Source of the DNA: UBA877 sp035506155 | Lineage (GTDB): Bacteria > Chloroflexota > Anaerolineae > Anaerolineales > Villigracilaceae | Reading direction: 5' to 3' | Length of the DNA stretch: 64,000 nucleotides | NCBI GenBank assembly: GCA_035506155.1 | Contig: DATJPX010000021.1 | Span: forward strand, 1-64,000 | Shown: one piece after another, positions 42,945 through 51,976 of the stretch | Layout of the letters: every line of letters begins with the position of its first letter | How positions within the stretch are numbered: position 1 is the first letter of the stretch | The notes under the pieces: generated by a model | The model's database searches: none | Seen by the model: the letters and a program-made list of their open reading frames with translations, nothing else | Told to the model about the DNA's origin: nothing | Translations under genes and position numbers: made by a program

Positions 42945-45203
42945 ATGAGCGCATCCAAAGTCGATCCCCGCCTTTACGAGGCCCTGGCCAGCCTGAACGA
43001 GATCGGCGCGACCGTCAACCAGATTGGGCAGGACGGGACGGTCAGCGTCGAGTCGACGTTGAACCTGATCGTCGAGAGCGCCACGCGCCTCGTGCCGGGC
43101 GCCTCCGCCGTAATCTATACCTACGACCCGGCCGTGGCCCGTTTCAACCACGCCTCGCGTGTCTCGGCCGGCGGGAGGGACCAGCCTGCCGCCGGGGACG
43201 AGCCGCGCAGCGGCGGGCTCGGGATCCGGGCCATCGCCCAACGCCGGCGAGTGCTCTCGTACGAGGAGAAGGACGTCGAGATCCATCCCGTCCGGGCCAA
43301 AGCCGGCGCGAAGGTGATGGGTTGTTTCCCCCTGATCGTCGCCGACCAACCCGTCGGCGCGCTGTACGTCTACCTGCAGGACGAGCGTCCGTTCAGCCAG
43401 CTCGAGCTGTTGATGCTGGACAACTTCGTCAACCAGGCCGCCATGGCCATCTACCACGCACACAACCTGGTCGAGATGAAGCGCAACCTGGCCCGCAAGG
43501 AGGAGGAGCTGACCCGTCTACGCCGGGCCGGATTGTTGATCTCCTCCCGCTCGAGCCTGGAGGAAACCCTCGAATCGATCCTCCAGATGGCCCTGGAAGT
43601 GACCGGGGCGCAATATGGCATCTTCCGCCTGCTGGACAGGAACGGCCAGACCCTCAACACGCGAGCCGTGGCCGGAGAGCACCTTGCCCGTCCTCTGGTG
43701 GAGTCGCTGCCCGTCAACGCCAACAGCGTCATGGGCTGGGTGGCGCGCAACCGCCAGCCGGCCTGCATCTCCGACCTGCGCGAAGCCCCCTGGTCCCAGA
43801 TCTACTACCCGCTGGATGCCGGGCTGGAAATGCGCTCGGAACTGGCCGTCCCGCTGATCGGCGCCAGCGGCCGCCTCGAAGGCGTGCTGAACCTGGAAAG
43901 CCCTGCCGTGGGCGCGTTCAGCGAGGACGACAGTCACCTGCTCCAGGCCCTGGCAACCCAGGCGGTCATCACCATCCAGGAGATCCGCCTGCTCGATGCG
44001 CTCCAGGAAGTGGCCCACCTGCTGCTCACCCAGCCCAGCCAGAAAGTCCTCATCCACCTGGCGGACCTGGCATCCAACCTCCTCGACGCCGCCACCGCGA
44101 CGATCTGGTCGCTGAAAGGCGAAGAGCTGATCCTGGAGGCCTCCAGCGGGGACTACCAGCACGGCGACCGCCTGCCGCTGGCGAACAGCCTGGCGGGGAC
44201 GGCGGTCATGAATCGCACCCCGGTCGTCAGCGAGGACCTGCGGGCCGACAAGCGCTTCCACCGGGCCGACTTGGCCAATACCCAGCGGTGGACCCGGGCG
44301 TTGATCGTCCCGCTCCTTCCGGGGGACGAAGCCGAACCGCTCGGGGCTTTCAGCGTCTATAGCTCGGATGCCGGCCCGGGTCACTTTGCCGAATCCGAAT
44401 GGGACAAGAAGGTGCTGGTCTGCCTGGCCGATTACGCCGTCCTGGCGTTCCAGAATGCCGCCCACCAGGACGCCCTGCGCGCCTCCCAGGAGCAGCGTTC
44501 GGTCGCCGAGACTTTTGCCGCCGTCGGCGACATCGCCTCCAACCTGCTCCATCACCTGAACAACAAGGTCGGCACCATCCCGGTCCGCATCCAGGGCATC
44601 GAGGACAAATGCCAGGATACCCTGGCGGCCAATCCCTATCTGGCCCACAACCTGGAGGAGATCGAGCGCTGCGCGACGGACGCGATGGAAAGCGTCCGGG
44701 AAAACCTCTCCCACCTGCGGCCGATCCGCCTCGAGCCGGTCTTCGTGGCGGCGCGCGTCTCGGATGCAATCCGCTTCACCAAGCTGCCGCCCGGGATCGA
44801 CGTGCGGGTGGGCAACCTGGACCGGCTTCCGGTCGTCCTGGCCGGCGAGCGGACCCTCACCCTGGTCTTCACCAACCTGCTCGAGAACGCCGCGGACGCC
44901 ATGGACGGCAAGGGCCGGATCACGATCGACGGCTCGGCAGACGATGCCGGGGTCGAGGTGACCGTCAGCGACGACGGGCCCGGGATCGCTCCGCAGCTGC
45001 ACGATCACATCTTCGAGCTGAACTACTCCGGCCGGGGCGCAGCCCGGCCAAGCAAGCTCGGCTTCGGCCTGTGGTGGGTCAAGACCCTGATGACCCGCCT
45101 GGGCGGCTCGGTCAGCGTGGAAAGCGACGGCTCCCATGGGACCACTTTCCGCCTGCGGCTGCCGCGCGCCGATACCCTCCCGAAACCCGGAACAAACGAA
45201 TGA
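42945..45203 (+). CDS. Cytoplasmic GAF-domain sensor histidine kinase
   Basis: ATG 42945 (MSASKVDPRLYEAL) gives 752 residues; an in-frame ATG at 42897 is possible. The open frame extends far upstream into glnA, but that part is a shadow. There are no membrane helices. Three GAF-like domains lie at about 35-180, 200-350 and 360-510. The histidine region is FAAVGDIASNLLHHLNNKVGTIPVRI (about 525-550), an atypical H-box with HH. The ATPase domain has NLLENAADAM (N-box), VSDDGPGIA (G1), LGFGLWWVKTL (G2) and GSHGTTFRL. It probably senses a soluble ligand. The stop overlaps the start of the response regulator gene. Confidence 0.88.
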   Translation: MSASKVDPRLYEALASLNEIGATVNQIGQDGTVSVESTLNLIVESATRLVPGASAVIYTYDPAVARFNHASRVSAGGRDQPAAGDEPRSGGLGIRAIAQRRRVLSYEEKDVEIHPVRAKAGAKVMGCFPLIVADQPVGALYVYLQDERPFSQLELLMLDNFVNQAAMAIYHAHNLVEMKRNLARKEEELTRLRRAGLLISSRSSLEETLESILQMALEVTGAQYGIFRLLDRNGQTLNTRAVAGEHLARPLVESLPVNANSVMGWVARNRQPACISDLREAPWSQIYYPLDAGLEMRSELAVPLIGASGRLEGVLNLESPAVGAFSEDDSHLLQALATQAVITIQEIRLLDALQEVAHLLLTQPSQKVLIHLADLASNLLDAATATIWSLKGEELILEASSGDYQHGDRLPLANSLAGTAVMNRTPVVSEDLRADKRFHRADLANTQRWTRALIVPLLPGDEAEPLGAFSVYSSDAGPGHFAESEWDKKVLVCLADYAVLAFQNAAHQDALRASQEQRSVAETFAAVGDIASNLLHHLNNKVGTIPVRIQGIEDKCQDTLAANPYLAHNLEEIERCATDAMESVRENLSHLRPIRLEPVFVAARVSDAIRFTKLPPGIDVRVGNLDRLPVVLAGERTLTLVFTNLLENAADAMDGKGRITIDGSADDAGVEVTVSDDGPGIAPQLHDHIFELNYSGRGAARPSKLGFGLWWVKTLMTRLGGSVSVESDGSHGTTFRLRLPRADTLPKPGTNE

Positions 45204-46279
45204 CGCCGCCCATCGTACGCGCCCTGGTCGTGGAGGACGATTCCTCCTGGCAGCAGATCCTGAGCGAGATCCTGACCGACAGCGGCCTGACCGTCGACCT
45301 GGCCGGCAACCTCGAGGATGCCCTGCGAATCCTGAAAGCCGAACCTCACCGACTTGCGGTCCTCGACCTGTCCCTGGCCGGCGGCGACCATCACAACTAC
45401 GATGGGCTGCGGGTACTCGAAGCGGTCCGCCGGCTCGACCCGGGCTGCCAGACCATCCTGCTGACCGGATTCGCCACTGTCGAGCTGGCCGTCAGCGTCC
45501 TGACCGAATATGGGGCCTTCACTTTCCTGCGCAAGGAAAACTTCCACCGGGCTCAATTCCGCGAACTGATCGGGCGGGCGCTCGCCAGCGCCCCCGCCGC
45601 CGAACCTCCCCGGCCCGAAAGGTCCGTTGCCGAAGCCGCAAGCGATCCCGAAGCCGGAGGGGACCCGGGCGCCGGCGACTCCCGGGCCCTGGTCGTCGAA
45701 GACGACGCCGGCTGGCGCAGCATCCTGGCAGAGTTGCTCGGCGACTCGGGCTTCGAAGTCCGCCTGTGCGCCAGCTTCGGGGATGCCCTGGGCGCCCTGC
45801 GGCGGGAACGGTTCGGCCTGGCCATCGTCGATCTTTCGCTGAGTGGGGAAACCGTCTGGGAGCAGAATTCCTCCGGCGAGCCGCTGGCCGGTTACCAACT
45901 CCTGGCAAACACCCGGGAAGCCGACATTCCGACCATCGTCGTCAGCGGGGTCGCCTCGGTCGAGGAGATCCAGCGCGCCTACACGGAACATTCCATCTTC
46001 GCATATCTGGAGAAACAAGCCTTCGATCGCAGCACCTTCCGCCGGCTGATTGCCGAAGCCCGCCAGAGCGGGCGGGCAGCCAACGAGCTGGATTGCCTGA
46101 CCGAACGCGAACGCGAGGTCTTCGACCTGCTTGCCAAGGGGAAAACGAACAAGGAGATTGCCGAGACCCTGGTCATCACGACCAACACCGTCAAACGGCA
46201 TCTCAAGGCGATCTTCGAAAAGCTGGAAGTCCATACCCGCGCCGCGGCGGTTGCCAAGGCAGCCGGCAGCGCACACTGA
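45200..46279 (+). CDS. Response regulator with two receiver domains and LuxR-type HTH
   Basis: ATG 45200 overlaps the kinase stop (ATGA), giving 359 residues. Receiver 1 (about 8-130) has acidic VVEDDSS, phospho-Asp in LAVLDLSLAGG and Lys in TFLRKEN. A Pro/Glu-rich linker follows. Receiver 2 (about 165-290) has VVEDDAG, Asp in LAIVDLSLSGE and Lys in YLEKQ. The C-terminal HTH (about 297-355) is LTEREREVFDLLAKGKTNKEIAETLVITTNTVKRHLKAIFEKL, a NarL/LuxR type. Two complete receivers in one regulator are uncommon and could integrate two phospho-signals. Its place behind the GS gene suggests nitrogen control, but the targets are unknown. Confidence 0.9.
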   Translation: MTPPIVRALVVEDDSSWQQILSEILTDSGLTVDLAGNLEDALRILKAEPHRLAVLDLSLAGGDHHNYDGLRVLEAVRRLDPGCQTILLTGFATVELAVSVLTEYGAFTFLRKENFHRAQFRELIGRALASAPAAEPPRPERSVAEAASDPEAGGDPGAGDSRALVVEDDAGWRSILAELLGDSGFEVRLCASFGDALGALRRERFGLAIVDLSLSGETVWEQNSSGEPLAGYQLLANTREADIPTIVVSGVASVEEIQRAYTEHSIFAYLEKQAFDRSTFRRLIAEARQSGRAANELDCLTEREREVFDLLAKGKTNKEIAETLVITTNTVKRHLKAIFEKLEVHTRAAAVAKAAGSAH

Positions 46280-46291
46280 TTTTCCCCCGGA

Positions 46292-46969
46292 TTATTTCAA
46301 ATCTTTTCGTTCCGCCGGGCGGCGCTTGCCGGCCAGCAGGTCGGCGGCGCGTTTGTAAGAATCGCCCTCCGCGCCGATCCGCTCCTCCCGGAAGCGAAAA
46401 TCGTTCTTGCGGATGAACTCCCCCAGTTCGTTTTTCAGCGATTCCATCCGGGCGCGCTGGTGGGTCAGGAGCGATGACTGGCGTTTCTGGTCGAGCTTCG
46501 GCAGGAGGAGCTTGAGGTGCGGCAGGCACAGCCCGTTCGAAGCCTGGTAGGCGTTGACGAAATCCTGGTCCTTCAGGGCATGGGCGAGCGAGTCGGTCAC
46601 CCGTTCGGTCGTCTCCGCCTCGATCCGGCAGGCCGGGCAGCCCAGCTCCGGCTCCAGCGCCGCGGCCAGCTGCTGCCCTGGAGCTTTCTCGCCGTCCGCC
46701 AGGATCTTCCCGGCGCGGTTGACCAGGCTCTGGAACAGGATGGCGTGCCCAAGCGCTTCGGTCAGCTTCAGGTCGATCGCCAGCCAGGTGTGCCCATAAC
46801 AAAAGCCCAGGCTGTCGGCCAGCTTTTGGCGGACGTCCGGATCGAGGATGCACTCGCCGTAGATCCCCTCGATGTAGCGCGCCCCGGCCCGCTGGACGAG
46901 GGTGCAGACCGGGCAGCCCGGCTTCCCGCACGCCTGGCGGATTTCGTAGATCGTTTGTTGGTCGGCCAT
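46292..46969 (-). CDS. DUF6062 family protein, cysteine-rich
   Basis: A 225-residue cytoplasmic protein of unknown function. Paired cysteine motifs suggest metal binding: CGKPGCPVC (residues 14-22), FCYGH (about 57), ELGCPACRIE (about 110) and LCLPHLKLLLPK (about 148). The second half is helical and charged. This layout matches DUF6062 proteins, which I know mainly from Chloroflexota and Firmicutes. On the minus strand TACACT ends 6 bases before the ATG and TTGCGC lies 17 bases further up, so the mRNA is probably leaderless. It is divergent from the GH127 gene and convergent with the response regulator gene (12-base gap). Confidence 0.75.
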   Translation of the reverse strand: MADQQTIYEIRQACGKPGCPVCTLVQRAGARYIEGIYGECILDPDVRQKLADSLGFCYGHTWLAIDLKLTEALGHAILFQSLVNRAGKILADGEKAPGQQLAAALEPELGCPACRIEAETTERVTDSLAHALKDQDFVNAYQASNGLCLPHLKLLLPKLDQKRQSSLLTHQRARMESLKNELGEFIRKNDFRFREERIGAEGDSYKRAADLLAGKRRPAERKDLK

Positions 46970-46975
46970 GCAGTG

Positions 46976-47021
46976 AGTGTATCCGAAAGCGTCCCTTCGC
47001 GCAACCGGACTGTTGTAAAAT
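46976..47021. promoter_or_regulatory. Divergent promoters for DUF6062 and GH127 genes
   Basis: Only 58 bases separate the two start codons. Minus strand: TTGCGC, 17-base spacer, TACACT, 6 bases, ATG (46969). Plus strand: TAAAAT (47016-47021), 6 bases, ATG (47028). Both predict mRNAs that begin at or next to the start codon, and neither gene has a Shine-Dalgarno. Confidence 0.6.
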
Positions 47022-47027
47022 AAATCC

Positions 47028-48986
47028 ATGGACGAATTCCCCGCTTCCCAGGTCACGATCGCCGATCGCTTCTGGACTTCCCGCCAGCTCACCAATGCGC
47101 GGGCCGCCATCTTCCACCAGTGGCAGGAGCTGGAGGACAGCCGCTGCATCGACAACTTCCGGATCGCCGCCGGGCTGAAGGATGGTTTCCGCGAAAGCTG
47201 GTTCTTCGCCGATTCGGACGCCTACAAATGGCTGGACGCGGCGGCCCGGATCCAGGCCGGTTGGCCATCCGAAAAACTCAAGGGGTTGATCGATCGCCTC
47301 GTCGACCTGCTGGGAAAAGCCCAGATGGACGACGGTTACATCTTTACTTACAACCAGATCCATTTTCCGGGGGAGCGCTGGGGCAACCTGATGATCGAGC
47401 ACGAGCTCTACTGCCACGGCCACCTGATCGAGGCCGGCGTCTCCCATTTCGAGGCGACCGGTGAGCAATCCGCCCTGACCATCGCCCGGAAAGCCGCCGA
47501 TCGCCTCGTCGAAGACTTCCTGTCTGCCCCGGCTGACAGGACTTCCGGACACGAGGAGGTCGAGATCGCCCTGCTGAGGCTCTACCGCCTCACCAGACAC
47601 GCCCCGTACCTCGACCTGGCAACCCGGTTCCTAGAACGGCGCGGTAAGGTCCGCCCGTTCGCCCCGCTCGTTCTCGAGCAGAACAGGCGCGTCGCCAGGC
47701 GCAGTCAGGCTGTCAGGGACCAGCGAAAGGCATTCCTCGCCGCGCATCCCGATGAAAAACCGTTCGAGCTGCCCCCCGACAATTTCGCCAAACGACCCGC
47801 CACTGCAAAGCTGCGCTGGATGGTGAACGCCCTGGACGGCAAGTACTTCCAGCAGCACGCGCCCATCCGGGAGCAGACCGTCCCGGTCGGCCACTCGGTG
47901 CGCTTCGGTTACCTGGAAACAGCCATCGCCATGCTCTATCGGATCAACGGCGACCGGTCGCTCCTACCGGCGATGGAAAAAGCCTGGGAATGCATGGTCA
48001 CCCGGAGGATGTACATCACCGGCGGGATCGGTTCCCTGCCGGAATTGGAGGGCTTCGGCCGGGATTACGAGCTCGACCCGGAGATCGCTTACAACGAAAC
48101 CTGCGCGGCGCTTGCCAGCCTGTTCTGGAATTGGGAGCTTTCCCAGGCGACGGGCGACGCCCGCTATGCTGACTTGTTCGAATGGCAGCTCTACAACGCC
48201 GCCGGGGTCGGGATAGGCCTGGACGGGAATGAGTACCTGTATAACAACCCCCTCCTCTGCCGGGGCGGGATCGCCCGGCGCAGCTGGTTCCTGGTGCCTT
48301 GCTGCCCATCCAACCTGTCGCGCGCATGGGCGTCGCTCGGGAAATACGTCTATTCCCATGACGATGAAAATCTATGGGTCCACCAGTACCTGGGCAATCG
48401 GTTGGAGAATGCCGCCTGGGGAAAGATCAGGATGGATTCTGGCCTGCCCTGGGAAGGGAAAGTGAACATCCAACTGGAAGCCATCAAGTCATCCCAATTC
48501 ACCATCCATTTACGCCTTCCTTCCTGGGCGGCAAATCCGTCCATTCGGGTGAACGGTGAGCCGGTCGAACTCCCGGCGTCTGGCGAGCCATTCGATCCAC
48601 AACCCGCCTCCGGCTACGACCCGCGCCTTTCCCGGTATGTTTCCATCCAGCGAAAATGGACCTCCGGCGATTGCATCATTCTGGATTTCGATCTGCCGGT
48701 CGTCCTGCGCAAAGCCTCCCGGCGTGTGCGCGGCCACCGGAACAAGGTCGCCCTGACGCGCGGCCCGCTGGTCTACTGCCTGGAAAGCGTCGACAACCCC
48801 GGGCTGGACCTCTTCTCGACCCGGATCGATCCACAAAGCCTGCGGGTCGCGGACGACCCGGATTTGCTTGGCGGCATCCGCACGCTGCGCGGCAGGACAG
48901 TGCAGGGCCGGGAATTCATTGCCATCCCCTATCCCCTCTGGGCAAACCGGGGCGAATCGCAAATGACTGTCTGGGTGAACACTTAG
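47028..48986 (+). CDS. Glycoside hydrolase family 127-like (beta-L-arabinofuranosidase type)
   Basis: A 652-residue (alpha/alpha)6-barrel enzyme plus C-terminal beta domains. The GH127 active-site set is present: Glu and Cys in AYNETCAALASLFW and the Cys pair in WFLVPCCPSNLSR. In the characterised enzyme these bind zinc and provide the Cys nucleophile. RMYITGGIGSLPELEGFG and MIEHELYCHGHLIEA are also typical. No signal peptide is present, so it acts on imported arabino-oligosaccharides or related glycans. With the GH3 enzyme and sugar permease at 25.5-28.9 kb it suggests use of plant-type polysaccharides, although the two loci are 18 kb apart. Confidence 0.9.
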   Translation: MDEFPASQVTIADRFWTSRQLTNARAAIFHQWQELEDSRCIDNFRIAAGLKDGFRESWFFADSDAYKWLDAAARIQAGWPSEKLKGLIDRLVDLLGKAQMDDGYIFTYNQIHFPGERWGNLMIEHELYCHGHLIEAGVSHFEATGEQSALTIARKAADRLVEDFLSAPADRTSGHEEVEIALLRLYRLTRHAPYLDLATRFLERRGKVRPFAPLVLEQNRRVARRSQAVRDQRKAFLAAHPDEKPFELPPDNFAKRPATAKLRWMVNALDGKYFQQHAPIREQTVPVGHSVRFGYLETAIAMLYRINGDRSLLPAMEKAWECMVTRRMYITGGIGSLPELEGFGRDYELDPEIAYNETCAALASLFWNWELSQATGDARYADLFEWQLYNAAGVGIGLDGNEYLYNNPLLCRGGIARRSWFLVPCCPSNLSRAWASLGKYVYSHDDENLWVHQYLGNRLENAAWGKIRMDSGLPWEGKVNIQLEAIKSSQFTIHLRLPSWAANPSIRVNGEPVELPASGEPFDPQPASGYDPRLSRYVSIQRKWTSGDCIILDFDLPVVLRKASRRVRGHRNKVALTRGPLVYCLESVDNPGLDLFSTRIDPQSLRVADDPDLLGGIRTLRGRTVQGREFIAIPYPLWANRGESQMTVWVNT

Positions 48987-49013
48987 CCTGCCAGTTTCCC
49001 CACAATTTTTATC

Positions 49014-49041
49014 TTGACAAGTAGAATATTTGTTCTATAAT
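49014..49041 (+). promoter_or_regulatory. Promoter of the radical SAM gene with internal palindrome
   Basis: TTGACA (49014-49019), a 16-base spacer and TATAAT (49036-49041) match the consensus exactly. The palindrome TAGAA-N6-TTCTA (49022-49037) fills the spacer, so a bound repressor would block polymerase. The ATG follows 7 bases after TATAAT, predicting a leaderless mRNA. The right half TGTTCT equals that of the inverted repeat at 5865-5894. Confidence 0.75.
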
Positions 49042-49048
49042 CAAGGGC

Positions 49049-50206
49049 ATGGACGACATCGTCAAATTGAAAACCCTGAGTGAACAGATGTCCTTCGAGC
49101 CTTCCGAGGAGCGCAGCCAGACCGGCGCGCCGTATCTGGATCGGACCGAAAACTGTCCCGACGCGGTTTTCGTCCACCCGGCCGTCCTCCCGAACGGCCA
49201 GAAGATCAAGCTCCTGAAGACACTGCTCACCTCGGCCTGCGAGCGGGATTGTTATTACTGTCCTTTCCGCGCCGGACGGGACATGCGCCGGGCCACCTTC
49301 AAGCCCGAGGAATTCGCCCGCCTGTTCGTCAACCTGACCCACAAAGGGATCACCGAAGGCATTTTTCTGAGCTCCGGGATGATCGGCGGAGGGATCCGCA
49401 CCCAGGACAAGCTGATCGACACGGCGGACATCCTCCGGCACAAGCTGGGGTTCCGCGGATACATCCATCTGAAGATCATGCCGGGAGCCGAGCGCGCCCA
49501 GGTGGAACGGGCGATGCAGCTGGCCGACCGGGTCTCGGTCAACCTGGAGGCCCCCAATGACACGCGCCTGGCCAGCCTGGCCCCCCACAAACAATTCACG
49601 GCCGAATTGCTCGAACCGCTGAAGTGGGTGGAGGAAATCCGCCATACTCAGCCGGCGTACAAAGGCTGGAACCACCGCTGGCCGTCCTCGGTGACCCAGT
49701 TCGTCGCCGGCGGCTCGGGCGAATCGGACCTGGAACTGCTGACCACCACCGATTACCTGTACCACCGCCTGGGTCTGAAACGGGCTTATTACTCCCCATT
49801 CAACCCAATCGAGGATACTCCCCTCGAAAACCAGGCCCCCACCCCGGTCATCCGGGAACACCGCCTGTACCAGGCTTCGTTCCTGCTGCGGGACTACGGT
49901 TTCGGGCTCGAAGAGCTGCCCTTCGAAGCGGACGGCCGGCTCCCTACCCAGGTCGACCCGAAGATGGCCTGGGCCCAAAAGAACCTGAGCGAGACGCCGA
50001 TCGAGGTCAACCGGGCGGATCGCCAGACCTTGATGCGCGTCCCGGGAATAGGGACGAAAGGCGTGGAAACGATCCTGCACGCCCGCCGGCAGGACAAGAT
50101 CAGGGACCTGGCAGCCCTGAAAAAGATGGGTATCTTGACGGATCGGGCCGCACCCTACCTGTTGTTCGACGGGCAGCGCCCCGCCTATCAACCTTCCCTG
50201 TTCTAA
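49049..50206 (+). CDS. Radical SAM protein, putative DNA modification/repair family
   Basis: A 385-residue protein. The [4Fe-4S]-binding motif is CERDCYYC (C-x3-C-x2-C, about residues 64-71), in TSACERDCYYCPFRAGRDMRR. The radical SAM barrel extends to about 300 (GIFLSSGMIGGGI, YIHLKIMPGAE). The C-terminus has a helix-hairpin-helix (VNRADRQTLMRVPGIGTKGVETIL), which points to DNA binding. This arrangement matches the family named putative DNA modification/repair radical SAM protein, usually encoded beside a uracil-DNA-glycosylase-like partner. No such partner is adjacent here. The chemistry is undefined. Its tight promoter with an operator in the spacer suggests induction, plausibly by DNA damage. 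Confidence 0.85.
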   Translation: MDDIVKLKTLSEQMSFEPSEERSQTGAPYLDRTENCPDAVFVHPAVLPNGQKIKLLKTLLTSACERDCYYCPFRAGRDMRRATFKPEEFARLFVNLTHKGITEGIFLSSGMIGGGIRTQDKLIDTADILRHKLGFRGYIHLKIMPGAERAQVERAMQLADRVSVNLEAPNDTRLASLAPHKQFTAELLEPLKWVEEIRHTQPAYKGWNHRWPSSVTQFVAGGSGESDLELLTTTDYLYHRLGLKRAYYSPFNPIEDTPLENQAPTPVIREHRLYQASFLLRDYGFGLEELPFEADGRLPTQVDPKMAWAQKNLSETPIEVNRADRQTLMRVPGIGTKGVETILHARRQDKIRDLAALKKMGILTDRAAPYLLFDGQRPAYQPSLF

Positions 50207-50233
50207 ACTCCGGCAAAACGCCGGAGTTTTTTT
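50206..50233 (+). terminator. Terminator of the radical SAM gene
   Basis: AACTCCGGC and GCCGGAGTT form a 9-bp stem with a 5-base loop, followed by TTTTT. Confidence 0.93.
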
Positions 50234-50266
50234 GGAACCAAACTCGACCATCGGTCGTCTTTCCCA

Positions 50267-50295
50267 TTGACCTCGTTCGTGAAAATTGCTACACT
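50267..50295 (+). promoter_or_regulatory. Promoter of the NBR1-Ig lipoprotein gene
   Basis: TTGACC and TACACT are 17 bases apart, 25 bases before the ATG, with GGAAGGAG as ribosome-binding site. A small palindrome CGACC-ATC-GGTCG lies just upstream (50245-50257). Confidence 0.7.
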
Positions 50296-50319
50296 CATGG
50301 AAAGAGGAAGGAGAAACCG

Positions 50320-51405
50320 ATGAAAAAAATAACCTTGATACTTACCCTGGGGGTGATCGTTTCCCTGGTCGCCTGTAATCTACCGGGAGGACAACCGACC
50401 GTAAGCCCGGATGCCGTCTATACCCAGGCTGCCCAGACAGTCAACGCAGAATTGACCAAGGTGGCCGCGGAAGTTTCGCCCACCCCGGTTCCCCCAACGA
50501 ATACTTTTACACCGGTCCCGACCAATACAGCCGTCTCGACCGCAACCAACACGCCCATCCCGTGCAACCTGGCAGGCTTCATCTCCGACGTGACCATCCC
50601 CGACAACACCGCCATCGGGTCCGGCCAGGCGTTTACCAAGACCTGGCGGCTGCGCAACATTGGCACCTGCACGTGGACACCGGCGTATACTGTTTCGTTC
50701 ATCAACGGGGATTCGATGGGCCTGCCGGCAGGATATTCGCAATCCCTCACCAGCGTCCCGGTCCCGCCCGGTGGAACGGTGGACATCACCGTCAACCTGA
50801 CCGCCCCGGTCAGCAATGGGACGTACACCGGGAATTGGTCGATGCGCGAACCCGGCGGCCAGCTCTTCGGGACGAATTTCATCGTCAAGATCAAAGTCTT
50901 CACGTCCGTAACGGTGACCCTGACCCCGGTCGTAGGGGAGAGCGGGACGATCCGGGCGGATGCGGGTCCCTGGCCCGATTACACAGCCGGAGAATCCAAT
51001 TCAGACATCACCAAGACCTGTCAGGCTTTCCTGAGCTTCGACATTTCAGGCATCCCCTCCAATGCCGCCATCCAGCAAGTCAAGATCAATTTCTCCGCCT
51101 ACACGACGGAGGGGAATCCGTTTGGACTGGGCATCTTGAATGCCTATATCACGAGTTACGGCTCGTCTCTTGAGCCGGCCGACTTCGTTGCCGGTTTCCC
51201 GGGAGGGAATATTGCCGACTGGGGCTCGACGTCGGCCCTCAACAACATCGAGGCTTCCCCGGAACTCAAGAATGCGCTCCAAGCGCGCCTTGGCTCTGGC
51301 CGCCTGCAGTTGCGCATCCAATTTGCCGCCTCGAACGGCGACGCCACCAAGGACCGGCTCACCCTGACGAGCCCGAGCCTGGTTGTGACCTATACCAAAC
51401 CCTAA
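50320..51405 (+). CDS. Lipoprotein with NBR1-type Ig-like domain
   Basis: A 361-residue surface lipoprotein. Its signal ends in LVACN (Cys at residue 19). A Thr/Pro-rich linker runs from about 50 to 82. The Ig-like domain follows at about 88-195 (FTKTWRLRNIGTCTWTPAYTVSFINGDSM, VPPGGTVDITVNLTAP, GTYTGNWSMREPGGQLFG), the bacterial form of the next-to-BRCA1 central domain. The last part (about 205-361) is a beta-rich domain of unknown type, perhaps of the DNRLRE-like group of surface modules (CQAFLSFDISGIPSNAAIQQVKINF). Such lipoproteins are frequent in Anaerolineae; a binding role at the surface is likely. Confidence 0.8.
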   Translation: MKKITLILTLGVIVSLVACNLPGGQPTVSPDAVYTQAAQTVNAELTKVAAEVSPTPVPPTNTFTPVPTNTAVSTATNTPIPCNLAGFISDVTIPDNTAIGSGQAFTKTWRLRNIGTCTWTPAYTVSFINGDSMGLPAGYSQSLTSVPVPPGGTVDITVNLTAPVSNGTYTGNWSMREPGGQLFGTNFIVKIKVFTSVTVTLTPVVGESGTIRADAGPWPDYTAGESNSDITKTCQAFLSFDISGIPSNAAIQQVKINFSAYTTEGNPFGLGILNAYITSYGSSLEPADFVAGFPGGNIADWGSTSALNNIEASPELKNALQARLGSGRLQLRIQFAASNGDATKDRLTLTSPSLVVTYTKP

Positions 51406-51426
51406 AGTCTGCCTGGGATAAAGATT

Positions 51427-51457
51427 AAGGGACCCGGTGATTTTCACCGGGTCCCTT
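51427..51457. terminator. Bidirectional terminator between convergent genes
   Basis: AAGGGACCCGGTGA and TCACCGGGTCCCTT form a 14-bp perfect stem with a TTT loop. It sits between the lipoprotein stop and the stop of the minus-strand gene at 51459. Confidence 0.88.
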
Positions 51458-51458
51458 G

Positions 51459-51878
51459 TCAATTGCTCTCTTTCTTTAATTCTTCCCACGCCCCAACCCA
51501 TGGGCGGCCGAGACGGTGGCCGGGCGGTACGGTAACCTTGCCAAGTTTCTGGGCGATCTGGGCCGACAGGCCCGCAACGGTGCCCCAGTCATCGGCCAGG
51601 ACAGCCTGGCCCATTTTTTTGCTCATCTGACCGGACCAGTTCCATTCCATGCGGAATTTATCCGCCTTCACCCAATAATCCCGCTTTTCCCAGGCCGCCA
51701 CGGAGACTTCGATCGTCTCGAAGATGTGTCCAAGGGCCAGGGCGATGAATGCTGCCAGGTCACGCGCCTCCTGGCCGGGCTCGGATTGCTGGGCCAGCTC
51801 GCGGATCGCCAAGACCACCCCCTTGGTCAGGTGGGTTCGTTCCTTTCCGGCGCTGTCAGGGTTGATGATGCGACTCAA
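51459..51878 (-). CDS. Conserved-looking small protein of unknown function
   Basis: A 139-residue cytoplasmic protein. TTG 51878 is supported by GAGGAGG about 8 bases upstream and a -10-like TATAAT (51916-51911). It is mostly helical (VVLAIRELAQQSEPGQEARDLAAFIALALGHIFETIEVSVAAWEKRDYWVKADKFRMEW) with no signal peptide or metal motif. I recognise no family. It is divergent from the tRNA-Leu/tig region and separated from the upstream lipoprotein gene by a bidirectional terminator. Confidence 0.7.
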   Translation of the reverse strand: MSRIINPDSAGKERTHLTKGVVLAIRELAQQSEPGQEARDLAAFIALALGHIFETIEVSVAAWEKRDYWVKADKFRMEWNWSGQMSKKMGQAVLADDWGTVAGLSAQIAQKLGKVTVPPGHRLGRPWVGAWEELKKESN

Positions 51879-51976
51879 GCGTACTGCCTCCTCGGGACAA
51901 AGATTTCGCCATTATACCCTCTGGAATCGAATCCGGCCTTCCCGTAAGCAAAAGGTTAACGCTCCCATACCATTTA

